Shown: positions 55,376-63,909 of the stretch, in pieces
Position numbering within the stretch: the stretch's first letter is position 1
How the letters are laid out: every line of letters begins with the position of its first letter
Source: Chitinophaga polysaccharea
GTDB lineage: Bacteria > Bacteroidota > Bacteroidia > Chitinophagales > Chitinophagaceae
Direction of reading: 5' to 3'
Length of the DNA: 64,000 bases
NCBI RefSeq assembly: GCF_007829335.1
Contig: NZ_VIWO01000007.1
Coordinates: 124,001-188,000, forward strand
Notes under the pieces: generated by a model
Told to the model about the DNA's origin: nothing
Seen by the model: the letters and a program-made list of their open reading frames with translations, nothing else
Database searches by the model: none
Program-made: the position numbers and the translations under genes

Positions 55376-58300
55376 AATTTTTTTGGGGAAGTTTTTTTAT
55401 CACAAATATTACATTCGAGGTGTACCGGGTATTATCTATCTGCTCCGCTACCGCACCATATTTGCTGACCAGGTTACGCACATGTGAAGCGGAAAAAAAC
55501 GATAACTGCTGATTACCCGTTTTATTAAATCCAAACACTTTTGTAGACATAAACTCTGTAAACTTCGTGCCTTCGTGCCTTTTAGCCATGTCGCTGTCGC
55601 CATCGCGTATCACGATAACACCATCCGGGGTAAGCCTGCTTATACATTGCTGCAGCAGGACTTCCTGTGCCGCAGGCTGCAGGTAATGCAATACATCACT
55701 TAAAATAAAGGCATCGTATTTTTCAAACGGCGTTTGGGAAATATCGCCGTGCATAAACTGCAGCTGTCCCGGCTTCTGGTAACACCAGGCCGCTGTAGCT
55801 ATTTTCTCTTCATCGTAGTCAATACCGGTAATTTCACGCCCTGGGGCTGTCCAGGTAAGCATATAATCCATGAAACCATAGCCACAGCCTATATCCAGGA
55901 TGCGACCATTTGTGGGGAGTAATTCATGAAACAATGCATAGTTCTTTTCCATGGCGGTTTTTACCCGCATATACCACTCCAGCACCGGCCCTTTATAAAT
56001 GTAATTATACTTCAGCTGTTCCCGGAAATATTCCGGCACTTCTATCTCGGCCCGCAGCACTTCATACTGTTGCCTGAAATACCGGCTGATACTTTTCGTA
56101 CGTGCGCTGTAGTTATCTCCCCAGGAAGTATCCTGTGGCGTAATACGTGGCAGGTATTTAACCGTTACCGTACCATCCTTCAGCAGGAAATCGCCCTTAC
56201 TCATCGTATAGGCGGTACCGTGAATGATAATTGGTGCTATATCAAGGCCCAGTTGCTCTGCAATATAGAAGGCGCCTTTATGAAACCGTTTGATAACAGG
56301 ATCGGGAGAACGGGTACCTTCAGGGTATACCACGATGGAATAACCTTCTGCCACACGTTGTTTTAATTTCTCGATAGCCCCTTCCGCCCCATCAGCCACC
56401 GGGTAATAGTCGGCCAGCCTCACTACTGCCCCGAATACCGGCGAACGCCATACCCACTGGTTAGTGAGTAATATTACCTTGGGATGCAGCATGGTAGATA
56501 CCAGGATGTCCAGGAAAGACTGGTGATTACTGATGATCACTGCTGGCCTTTCAAACTGCTCATTGGCTGGATTGACAATGCGTTTCTTCACATTCCCCAT
56601 AATGTACAATACACTATGTGTATAGGCAGAAAGAATGCGGTGGTATAATAGTTTACCTTTTTCCTTATTGAAAGGATTTAAGCGGATCAATACCGTACCT
56701 ATGACCGTTAACAACAGACAACCTATCGTAAAATAAGTAAAGGAAAATACCGACAAAGTCCACCCTTTCAGGGTCCAGGGAGCGTAGTTCTTTTTTACCC
56801 GGTTGGTGATCAGCCAGTTGAACAGAAACGGGATAATCACCTGGGAAATCAATACCACCGTGCTGATCCCGATAATTGATATCAGGGCAATAGATTTCAG
56901 GGAAGGATGCTTCGCAAAGATCAGTACGCCCAATCCGAGTATGGTAGTGATGGCCGACAGGAAAATAGAAGATTTGAAAGAAGAAAGGGTTTTCTTGCCG
57001 GTCTTGTATTCCTGCAACAGCCCGTCCATCATAAAGATGCTGTAGTCATCTCCCAAACCAAAAATAAACGTGGAAAGGATGATATTGACAATATTGAACT
57101 TGATGCCAAACAATCCCATAATACCTAGTATCCAGATCCAGCTCACGGCCATGGGGATAAAGGTAATCAGCGCCAGCTCAATACGGCCGTAGGACAGCAA
57201 CAGGGCGAAAAACACCAGCAGAGAGGTCATCCAGGCGATGCTGTTAAACTCATCTTTGATCACCTCTACCAACCTGTTAGCTGCGTATTGCTTGTCCAGC
57301 ACCGTAGTACCAGGCAGGTTTTCCAACGCGTTGTACACTGCCTGTTTATGCGCCGGATCTACCTTCAGCAACGTTACTACCGACGTAGCGCCATTCTTTT
57401 GTATAATGAAATCGCCCAGGTTGCCGCTTTGTAAGATTTTTACTGCCTCCGGCGACAACGGCTGAAAGTCTTTATGCAGTAACTCATCAAAATTATTGAA
57501 GGCGGTAGCGCTAAAGCCGAAGCGGGCGCCTTCCTGGCGCAGGTAGGCGACTAAAGCCACCCGCTTGTTGGCGTCGGCAGCCTGCCAGTAATGGTTCCAG
57601 CGATCAATGCGTGCCTGTTGTTCTTTTTCAGATAACAGTAACGCCTGTACGCCGGCATACTTTTTCACTATTCCCTTCTCCTGCAACTGCTGTATCACCG
57701 GCATCAGCCGCTCCCCGTTTTCCAGGGCGCTCTCCAGGTTATGTCCATCTGAAACTACGTATACCGACTGGGCAATATAAGCATTCACTGCGTTGAGATG
57801 CGCTTCTGCGGCCTTCAATTGCGGCGTCATGTAATTCATGCGCATCATATCACTTTCAAAGGATACGTTGCGCGCGGTATAAAAGAATACAATAGTGAGC
57901 AGGAAAATAGCGCCTACCAGGTATTTATTTTTCTCCGGCTTGTAAGCCGATAATTTATCCAGCCAGTTGTCGTGGTGCTTGTGCTGCTGCTGTGGATGCT
58001 GCCCAATCACGATCCAATGAGGCAGGAATACCAATGAAAATAAGGCTGCTCCTACCAGGCTAAGCGCCGCAAACAATCCCACATCGCGCAGCATAGGCGA
58101 TGCTACAAACTGCAAACAGAGAAAACCGCCAACGGTGGTAAAACTGCCCAGGGTCATGGGCATCGCCAGGTCGTTGATCACTTCCCGGATATCCTGCGAA
58201 TGTCGATAGTGATTAAATACATGCAACGAATAGTTCACCGCTATACCCAATACCACGGCGCCCGCCCCCATGGCCATCACCGAGATATGTCCCTTTACAA

Positions 58301-59246
58301 CGTATATCCATGCCAGTGAAAAGAGGCCACCGAAAATCACGGGCAACATCACCAGTACCGGCGATCTTTTCTTCCGGAAAAACAACGCAATCAATACCAC
58401 CAGTAATACGATGGTAATGCCCTGCGTTAAAAAGGTATCCTGCCTTAACTGGGTGGCATTGCCAACCGATACGGCCGTACCTCCAAAATACGAGGCCGCT
58501 ACACCAGGATAATGCTGGTTCAGGCTGTCTTTTATCTTATCCAGTCCCTGCAGGAACTGCGCATTTATCTTCGTTGCTCCCGGAGGATTAGCCGGCGTAA
58601 TAAAGATCAGCACGTGCTTATGATCTTTGGTGATCACATAGTTATCGTACAGCTCATATTGATCGTCTACCTGAAGATGTTGCAGCTTCCGGATGCCTAT
58701 CCAGGAAATGCCCACCGGGTCGGCCTGTATCATCTTCTTCAGTACCAGTCCCGCTGGTGAGATGAGGGTGTTGTAATCGTATTGCAGCGATTCCTGCAAC
58801 TTAGCAGGCTGTAGTAAACTATCTATCTTCACATAGTCTTTTTCTTCCAGGAAGATGGGAAGGTGTTGTTGTATCACCTGCATCAATCCCATGACCATGG
58901 AATCCTGTGCCTGCGATTGTATTTGCTTGATGTAGGGCGACAGCTGCGCGCCGGCCTGTGTGGCCAGGTCTGCAGCATAGGCAGTGAGGCTGTCGGGTTG
59001 TGCCGCCTGTGTAGTATCTTTTTGAGAGATGGTGACAATCAGCTTGTCGGCAAAGCGTGAATCCTGGAATACCTGTTGCAGTTTATCCAGCTTCTTATCC
59101 TGTGGTAGTATTTTTGTGATATCTTCTTCCAGCTTAATTTGTGCAGCAAAATATCCCACGAGCAAAAAGCTGAGCAGGGTGCAGCACCACAGCCAAAATT
59201 TGCGCTGTTCAAAAAAGTTATATATCGCTACAAAAAGACTACCCAT
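55362..59246 (-). CDS. Three-domain fusion: RND/MMPL exporter, PlsC acyltransferase, SAM methyltransferase
   Basis: A 1294-aa protein. Residues 1 to about 860 are an MMPL/RND transporter (transmembrane start FWLWCCTLLSFLLVGYF, two large loops, helix groups such as VVLLVVLIALFF and WMTSLLVFFALLLSYG). Residues about 890-1060 are a 1-acylglycerol-phosphate acyltransferase-like domain with NHQSFLD (H near 906) and VYPEGTRSPD. Residues about 1090-1290 are a class I methyltransferase (ILDIGCGYGFMDYML, DVLHYLQP). Aryl-polyene operons carry these activities as separate genes; here one chain links export, acyl transfer and methylation. The gene overlaps both neighbours (8 and 14 nt). Confidence 0.9.
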   Translation of the reverse strand: MGSLFVAIYNFFEQRKFWLWCCTLLSFLLVGYFAAQIKLEEDITKILPQDKKLDKLQQVFQDSRFADKLIVTISQKDTTQAAQPDSLTAYAADLATQAGAQLSPYIKQIQSQAQDSMVMGLMQVIQQHLPIFLEEKDYVKIDSLLQPAKLQESLQYDYNTLISPAGLVLKKMIQADPVGISWIGIRKLQHLQVDDQYELYDNYVITKDHKHVLIFITPANPPGATKINAQFLQGLDKIKDSLNQHYPGVAASYFGGTAVSVGNATQLRQDTFLTQGITIVLLVVLIALFFRKKRSPVLVMLPVIFGGLFSLAWIYVVKGHISVMAMGAGAVVLGIAVNYSLHVFNHYRHSQDIREVINDLAMPMTLGSFTTVGGFLCLQFVASPMLRDVGLFAALSLVGAALFSLVFLPHWIVIGQHPQQQHKHHDNWLDKLSAYKPEKNKYLVGAIFLLTIVFFYTARNVSFESDMMRMNYMTPQLKAAEAHLNAVNAYIAQSVYVVSDGHNLESALENGERLMPVIQQLQEKGIVKKYAGVQALLLSEKEQQARIDRWNHYWQAADANKRVALVAYLRQEGARFGFSATAFNNFDELLHKDFQPLSPEAVKILQSGNLGDFIIQKNGATSVVTLLKVDPAHKQAVYNALENLPGTTVLDKQYAANRLVEVIKDEFNSIAWMTSLLVFFALLLSYGRIELALITFIPMAVSWIWILGIMGLFGIKFNIVNIILSTFIFGLGDDYSIFMMDGLLQEYKTGKKTLSSFKSSIFLSAITTILGLGVLIFAKHPSLKSIALISIIGISTVVLISQVIIPFLFNWLITNRVKKNYAPWTLKGWTLSVFSFTYFTIGCLLLTVIGTVLIRLNPFNKEKGKLLYHRILSAYTHSVLYIMGNVKKRIVNPANEQFERPAVIISNHQSFLDILVSTMLHPKVILLTNQWVWRSPVFGAVVRLADYYPVADGAEGAIEKLKQRVAEGYSIVVYPEGTRSPDPVIKRFHKGAFYIAEQLGLDIAPIIIHGTAYTMSKGDFLLKDGTVTVKYLPRITPQDTSWGDNYSARTKSISRYFRQQYEVLRAEIEVPEYFREQLKYNYIYKGPVLEWYMRVKTAMEKNYALFHELLPTNGRILDIGCGYGFMDYMLTWTAPGREITGIDYDEEKIATAAWCYQKPGQLQFMHGDISQTPFEKYDAFILSDVLHYLQPAAQEVLLQQCISRLTPDGVIVIRDGDSDMAKRHEGTKFTEFMSTKVFGFNKTGNQQLSFFSASHVRNLVSKYGAVAEQIDNTRYTSNVIFVIKKLPQKNYAQL

Positions 59247-60432
59247 TTTTTTTCTCTTTTCTAAACATTCCCAACAACATCCAACTCAGCAGCCAGGCGG
59301 CGATGCCCGCCAGTACGGCTAGCGTAATACTGCCCACTATAAATTGCAGCATATTGTCGCGGAAGGTCTGGAAGGTAATACCATCTTTAAATACCAGGTC
59401 TTTCGCGGTTTGCCCCATCCAGATGCGACCGGTATAAAAGCCGGCAAACATAATGAAGGGAGTAAACGGCGGCGTGCTGATATGTGCCGACAATAATACC
59501 AATGCTTTATTCAATTTCAGTTTAATAGATACCAGAATCGCCACCAGCAGTTGCGCGCCCCAGATAGGTACAATGCCCATGAATACGCCAAAGCCTATAG
59601 ATGCGGCTTTCCTGACATTAGACTCTTCCGCTTTCAGCACTTCTTCTTTCCACATCCGCTTCCAGTTTTCCTTTTTCAACAGGAAACGAATAAAGTCGCG
59701 GGGCTTGATATACAGGAAAGTGACCAGCACCAGTACTGTATTAAGTATTGATATCCGCACGAAATCGCGGAACGGCCGGAAATGCGACACCCGCTCTTCC
59801 GGCGGCGGATAGTACACTTTCACTGGTGTCCAGTTCACTTTAATACCTTTCCAGGCGCTGCGTACCAGCACCTCAATTTCAAATTCGTATTTGGTACAAA
59901 AGAAATTCATTTTCCCCATGCGGAGCAGGGGATACAGCCGGTAGCCGGATTGTGTATCGGGTCCTTTCAACCCGGTAGTTACCCAAAACCAAAAGTTAGA
60001 TATTTTATTGGCGGTAGTATTTTTACCAGGCATATTTTCCTGTTGCAGGTTGCGCGCGCCAATGATCAATGCCCCCGGCTGCTCTTCTATCTGTTGCACC
60101 ATGGCTGGCAGATCGGTAGCAAAGTGCTGCCCGTCGGCATCCATGGTAATCACATAGTGATATCCTTGTTGCAGTGCATAGGAAAACCCACGGCGCAAGG
60201 CTGTGCCTTTACCACGGTTAGGGCTATACGATACCAATTGCAGACCGGGATACTGTTCCAGTACCGCCAGCGTTTCATCGGTGGCCCCATCGTTTACCAC
60301 TATTATATGGCTGGTGTAGGTAAGCACTTCCGATAATACCGCGCCGAGGGTACCTGCGTTGTTATACGTAGGAATCAGCACCGCCGCGCGGTGACGTTCA
60401 AAATGATCGTTATGTGTAGGTGCGTTCGCCAC
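59239..60432 (-). CDS. GT2 glycosyltransferase fused to DUF2062 membrane domain
   Basis: A 397-aa protein. Residues 15-230 are a family 2 glycosyltransferase (AAVLIPTYNNAGTLG, VVNDGATDET, ITMDADGQH with D98/D100). Residues about 255-390 are a DUF2062-type membrane region (KAASIGFGVFMGIVPIWGAQLLVA, TPPFTPFIMFAGFYTGR). The start is GTG at 60432, directly after the dehydratase stop; no nearby ATG exists. Glycosylation of a lipid or pigment intermediate is likely. It overlaps the exporter by 8 nt. Confidence 0.85.
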   Translation of the reverse strand: MANAPTHNDHFERHRAAVLIPTYNNAGTLGAVLSEVLTYTSHIIVVNDGATDETLAVLEQYPGLQLVSYSPNRGKGTALRRGFSYALQQGYHYVITMDADGQHFATDLPAMVQQIEEQPGALIIGARNLQQENMPGKNTTANKISNFWFWVTTGLKGPDTQSGYRLYPLLRMGKMNFFCTKYEFEIEVLVRSAWKGIKVNWTPVKVYYPPPEERVSHFRPFRDFVRISILNTVLVLVTFLYIKPRDFIRFLLKKENWKRMWKEEVLKAEESNVRKAASIGFGVFMGIVPIWGAQLLVAILVSIKLKLNKALVLLSAHISTPPFTPFIMFAGFYTGRIWMGQTAKDLVFKDGITFQTFRDNMLQFIVGSITLAVLAGIAAWLLSWMLLGMFRKEKKNG

Positions 60433-60792
60433 TTAGTTAAATATGCCCTGGAACTTCATAAATGTTTTGTCTTCCCGCTTCAGGGTAGCCGTTACTTTCC
60501 AGCCGCTCTCTTCTTCTTTATACACCACGGATACATCTACCAGGGGCTGCTGTACCGGGTCTATCATTTGCAGGAACTTCATCTGGTTTGCTTTCTTCAG
60601 GGTAACCTTCTTTTGCAGTGCGCTTTCCAGTACTTCTGTAACGGTTTGCATCATGCATACGCCGGGCACCACAGGTTGTTCGGGAAAATGACCCTGAAAA
60701 ATGGGATGTCCCGCATTCAGTTCAATGGTAGCGGTCACCTGTCCTGGTTCCTGTGATTGTGCTGTAACGTTATAAAAATTGCCTGCTAACAT
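60433..60792 (-). CDS. Hotdog-fold 3-hydroxyacyl-ACP dehydratase-like protein
   Basis: A 119-aa FabZ/FabA-like hotdog protein. The core HPIFQGHFPEQPVVPGVCMMQ keeps the catalytic-type His (H35) but has Gln at position 49, where FabZ has its catalytic Glu (GVLILEA in E. coli). This may mean altered catalysis, another proton donor, or a non-catalytic partner role. It is 29 nt after the lipoprotein gene and abuts the glycosyltransferase gene. Family membership and operon point to beta-hydroxyacyl dehydration during polyene chain extension. Confidence 0.8.
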   Translation of the reverse strand: MLAGNFYNVTAQSQEPGQVTATIELNAGHPIFQGHFPEQPVVPGVCMMQTVTEVLESALQKKVTLKKANQMKFLQMIDPVQQPLVDVSVVYKEEESGWKVTATLKREDKTFMKFQGIFN

Positions 60793-60821
60793 GAAGTATG
60801 ATGATTTAAATGATGTTGATA

Positions 60822-61460
60822 TTATTTTTCTACCTTTTGCAGGGAGATATTGAATTTGAAGTGCTCATGACGGATGTTGATCGAATCGGGCACGCCATTC
60901 GTGTAATGCCGCATCCACACCGTAACAGCCGGGCGACGGCGGGATGATTTCTCTATTCTTACCAGCTCCGTACAGGTAGTATCAGTGATGTAGTAGTTGT
61001 TTCCTTTTTCCGTTGGCAACACCACATAACGGTAACGGCTATCTGTGGCTACATGCGCCTGGGTCAGATCCGGGTGCAACAGTACCAGTGCAAAATCCTG
61101 CTGCAATGTTTTCACCACGGCTTTCTTATCCATTTTGGCCATCAGGTAGTGTTTGGTGAACTGCCCGTTTTTATCAAATTCAAAATCAAAGAACTTAAAT
61201 CCCATTTCGTTGGCAAATACTACGCGGGTACTGCTATCCGGCATTTGTTTAAAAAACAGGAGGCCGCTGAGATGATGCTTTAAGATGTCGACCTGCGTAC
61301 TATACAGCGAAGACGTAAACTGCGGACTGAATTGCCGGATGCAGTTTACATCACCGGTGGCGGGCTGTAAGCCTTTGTAAACAGAGCGGCAGCTGGTCAT
61401 CAGCAAAGCGATCCAGGCGATACTACTTAACTGAAAATACCGCATCGGCAATAGCTGCAT
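60822..61460 (-). CDS. Small lipoprotein of the pigment operon
   Basis: A 212-aa lipoprotein. Two ATGs (61460, 61445) precede a lipobox ending LLMTSC (Cys at residue 24 or 19), so it is anchored to a membrane. The mature part is beta-rich (LSGLLFFKQMPDSSTRVVFANEMGFKFFDFEFD), suggestive of the LolB-like or DUF3261-type lipoprotein found next to LolA in aryl-polyene operons. Its start lies inside the LolA gene (overlap 38 or 23 nt), so translation is probably coupled. Likely partner of the LolA-like protein; not proven. Confidence 0.65.
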   Translation of the reverse strand: MQLLPMRYFQLSSIAWIALLMTSCRSVYKGLQPATGDVNCIRQFSPQFTSSLYSTQVDILKHHLSGLLFFKQMPDSSTRVVFANEMGFKFFDFEFDKNGQFTKHYLMAKMDKKAVVKTLQQDFALVLLHPDLTQAHVATDSRYRYVVLPTEKGNNYYITDTTCTELVRIEKSSRRRPAVTVWMRHYTNGVPDSINIRHEHFKFNISLQKVEK

Positions 61461-62055
61461 TCAGCTGTTTATGTAAAAAACTAATGGTCGTGTCGTCACC
61501 AGACGATTCTGCCATCGTAATTTTAGATACAGAATAATCTTGTTTGTCTACCAGCAGCACAATTGTTTTGAAATATTCTTTCATCACTTTGTTTACCGGT
61601 GTCAGCTCCAGGCGGTAGGACTGGCTATTTTCTGTAGCCTTGGTTGTAAAGTCGGTATTATCCAGTACTGTTCCGCGTACGCAGTCGACGGTAATTTTAT
61701 TGATTTGTTCGAACAGTTTATTGCTCTTTCCAGACACTTTATTTTCTTTCTGGGCATCTTTAATCCGGATATCTTTCCCGTTGATGACCAGCAGGTAATA
61801 GGATGGCTGCATATATTCCATTCTTACCTTATTATCTTTCTTAAACCAGAACTTGCCTTTAGATACAATTTTATCAGACAGCATGCTCAGGTTTTTCTCC
61901 TGTACAAAATCGCATTGAATGCTCTGGGTGCGCTGCGCAGCGGCAGCAAACTGCTGTTTCAGCGGGGCCAGGTCGGCCACCGGCTTAAATCCTGTTTGCG
62001 CCTGCATTTGCAGGCTTGCTACGGAGCAAAGCAACAATAAAATCCATTTACACAT
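61423..62055 (-). CDS. LolA-like outer-membrane lipoprotein carrier protein
   Basis: A 210-aa periplasmic carrier. The signal peptide is CKWILLLLCSVASLQMQA (cut about residue 19), and the LolA fold core includes QSIQCDFVQEKNLSMLSDKIVSKGKF (a 26-residue stretch from about residue 44). In pigment operons LolA paralogues are thought to move lipidic products to the outer membrane. It overlaps the deacetylase gene by 8 nt. Whether it carries lipoproteins or the pigment is unresolved. Confidence 0.85.
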   Translation of the reverse strand: MCKWILLLLCSVASLQMQAQTGFKPVADLAPLKQQFAAAAQRTQSIQCDFVQEKNLSMLSDKIVSKGKFWFKKDNKVRMEYMQPSYYLLVINGKDIRIKDAQKENKVSGKSNKLFEQINKITVDCVRGTVLDNTDFTTKATENSQSYRLELTPVNKVMKEYFKTIVLLVDKQDYSVSKITMAESSGDDTTISFLHKQLNAAIADAVFSVK

Positions 62056-62827
62056 AAGCTCTCACATTTAACATTTTATCAATTCTCTCCAGCCGGTATC
62101 CCCGTTGGCGGATATCGCGGATCAGTTGTGGCAATATAGCGGCGGTTATCTTACAGGTATCATGTAACAGGATAACGGCGCCGGGTTTGAGTTGCGTTAA
62201 TATCCTGTGTAACAATGCTTCCCCATCTTTGGCTACGGTATCGAGCGAGCGGATATTCCAGCCCACCGGCAGGTAGTTGCCTGCTTTCACCGCCCTTGCC
62301 AGGTTGGGGTTGGTAACGCCATAAGGCGGACGAAACAACCGTGGGTGCAGACCGGTAGCATCTACCGTCAGCGCGTCCATCTGCTGCATGTCTGTCAGCA
62401 TATTAGACGACAGTTTCATATCAAACCAGAAATGATGGGAATAGGTGTGGTTACCTATTACATGTCCTTCCTGGCAAATGCGTTTCAGCAAGGGTTCATT
62501 GCCCGTAATATTTTTTCCGATACAAAAAAATGCCGCAGGCACCTGCTCTTCCTTTAAGATATCCAGGATAACAGGGGTATATTCCGTTTGCGGGCCATCA
62601 TCGAAAGACAGGGCCACTACCTTCTCCGTCGTATCTGCCTGGCATTGTACCTTCATAAAGAAGTTCGCTTCAATATTGATAGCACCGTGAATGGTAAAGG
62701 GCAGGTAAATCAGTATGGGAAGGCCATAATACCAGAATGGTATATCATACCCCATGAGCTTGTCCAGGCATAATAATACCAGGAGGCTCGCTACAGCGAT
62801 GATATTTACAATCCTGTTATTCAGCAT
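62048..62827 (-). CDS. Membrane-anchored polysaccharide-deacetylase (NodB) family protein
   Basis: A 259-aa protein with two N-terminal transmembrane helices (about 7-22 and 30-47) and a NodB carbohydrate esterase 4 domain. Metal-binding motif SFDDGP (D76/D77), HTYSH (H127, H131), RPPYG, and VILLHDT near residue 225 are all present, so it should be active. Its presence in a pigment operon suggests removal of an acyl group from a sugar or lipid-linked intermediate. It overlaps the next upstream gene by 7 nt. Confidence 0.85.
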   Translation of the reverse strand: MLNNRIVNIIAVASLLVLLCLDKLMGYDIPFWYYGLPILIYLPFTIHGAINIEANFFMKVQCQADTTEKVVALSFDDGPQTEYTPVILDILKEEQVPAAFFCIGKNITGNEPLLKRICQEGHVIGNHTYSHHFWFDMKLSSNMLTDMQQMDALTVDATGLHPRLFRPPYGVTNPNLARAVKAGNYLPVGWNIRSLDTVAKDGEALLHRILTQLKPGAVILLHDTCKITAAILPQLIRDIRQRGYRLERIDKMLNVRAYV

Positions 62828-63885
62828 GCGGTGAGGAGTACAAAGGAATGGTGTGTTCCCTGGTGATGGTTATACAATAGAATCCTGTTGATTTTTTGTG
62901 GCGCATGACCGTAGAATACGGCAGCTTCCGGAACGGCTTGTTCCGCGATAATAGCGTTGGCCATCCATAGTCCAAAGGCCGCTGCGGTAGGATATTCGCC
63001 ACAAAGATGTTTGAAGCTGGCTTCTGCATGATCGGGAAACAAGGCGGCGGCTACTTCTTCATACATTTCATCCTGGTCAATATCTCCATTTCTGCCGGTT
63101 ACCAGCAGGTCTATATCGGCGGGTGTGCAGTGATGATCTTCCAGGAATTTCATGATATGGCCAATCACTTCTCCCTCCCATAGCGGTTTATACAGGGTGC
63201 TTACCCCTGTTAACTCAGCTGCGGTGCCTGGGTCTTTTGTAATGCCCAACGCAAAAAATGCGGCGCCTTCACCGGCAATGGTGCCGGTATCTGGGCTGTT
63301 GAGCAACTCCATTGTTTTTACTGGCGCTTTCTTGTAAATGCCGAAACGGGACAATACCTGGTGGCTGTAGTTGGTAATTTCATCCATGCCACCGGCCAGT
63401 ATATGTTTTGCTGTGCCTTCTTTTAAGATCATGATGGCATCGAGCAGGGCATTTTCGAAAGAAAATCCGCGGTGTACAAAAGTATTGTTATACCCATTAC
63501 ATCCCAGCAGCAGGGCAATCTGCCCGGCTACGGTGTTGTGGGTGCTTTGTATAAAGGCTGTTGGTGTCAGCATTTCTTCCTGCTGGTTCACCATTTTGGT
63601 TAAAAACACGCCGGTATCGTCGAGGCATCCGTAGGCGGTGCCGGTGATGATGGCATCCGGCAATGTGATGCCGGCAGCCTCCAGGCTCAGGTTGGCTGCC
63701 GCCACGCCCATTTTCACCACGCGGCTCATACGACGGATCTGCTTTACGTCAATCCACTGCTTATAATCCGGATCTACGGTGGCCAGCCTCACTTGTTCAT
63801 ATTCCCGGGGAGCAGCCAGCAAAGGCCCTCCCTGCGCAGTGTCCTGCGGAGATATACAACCGGTGCCATTGATGTAGATATTCAT
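62821..63885 (-). CDS. Ketosynthase-like protein lacking active-site Cys and His (chain-length-factor type)
   Basis: A 354-aa beta-ketoacyl synthase-fold protein. The nucleophile position is NNTFVHRGFS, where T135-F-V137-H-R-G140 aligns with T-A-C-A-S-G, so the Cys is Val137. The C-terminal K-x-x-x-G-H region is FKHLCGEYPTAAA, with Glu for the catalytic His. This is expected of a chain-length factor paired with a competent ketosynthase, as in aryl-polyene KS-CLF heterodimers. The active KS is probably the next gene (63910 onward). It overlaps the deacetylase gene by 7 nt. Confidence 0.8.
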   Translation of the reverse strand: MNIYINGTGCISPQDTAQGGPLLAAPREYEQVRLATVDPDYKQWIDVKQIRRMSRVVKMGVAAANLSLEAAGITLPDAIITGTAYGCLDDTGVFLTKMVNQQEEMLTPTAFIQSTHNTVAGQIALLLGCNGYNNTFVHRGFSFENALLDAIMILKEGTAKHILAGGMDEITNYSHQVLSRFGIYKKAPVKTMELLNSPDTGTIAGEGAAFFALGITKDPGTAAELTGVSTLYKPLWEGEVIGHIMKFLEDHHCTPADIDLLVTGRNGDIDQDEMYEEVAAALFPDHAEASFKHLCGEYPTAAAFGLWMANAIIAEQAVPEAAVFYGHAPQKINRILLYNHHQGTHHSFVLLTAC

Positions 63886-63909
63886 GTAGTCGTTAACTTT
63901 TTAGCAGCG

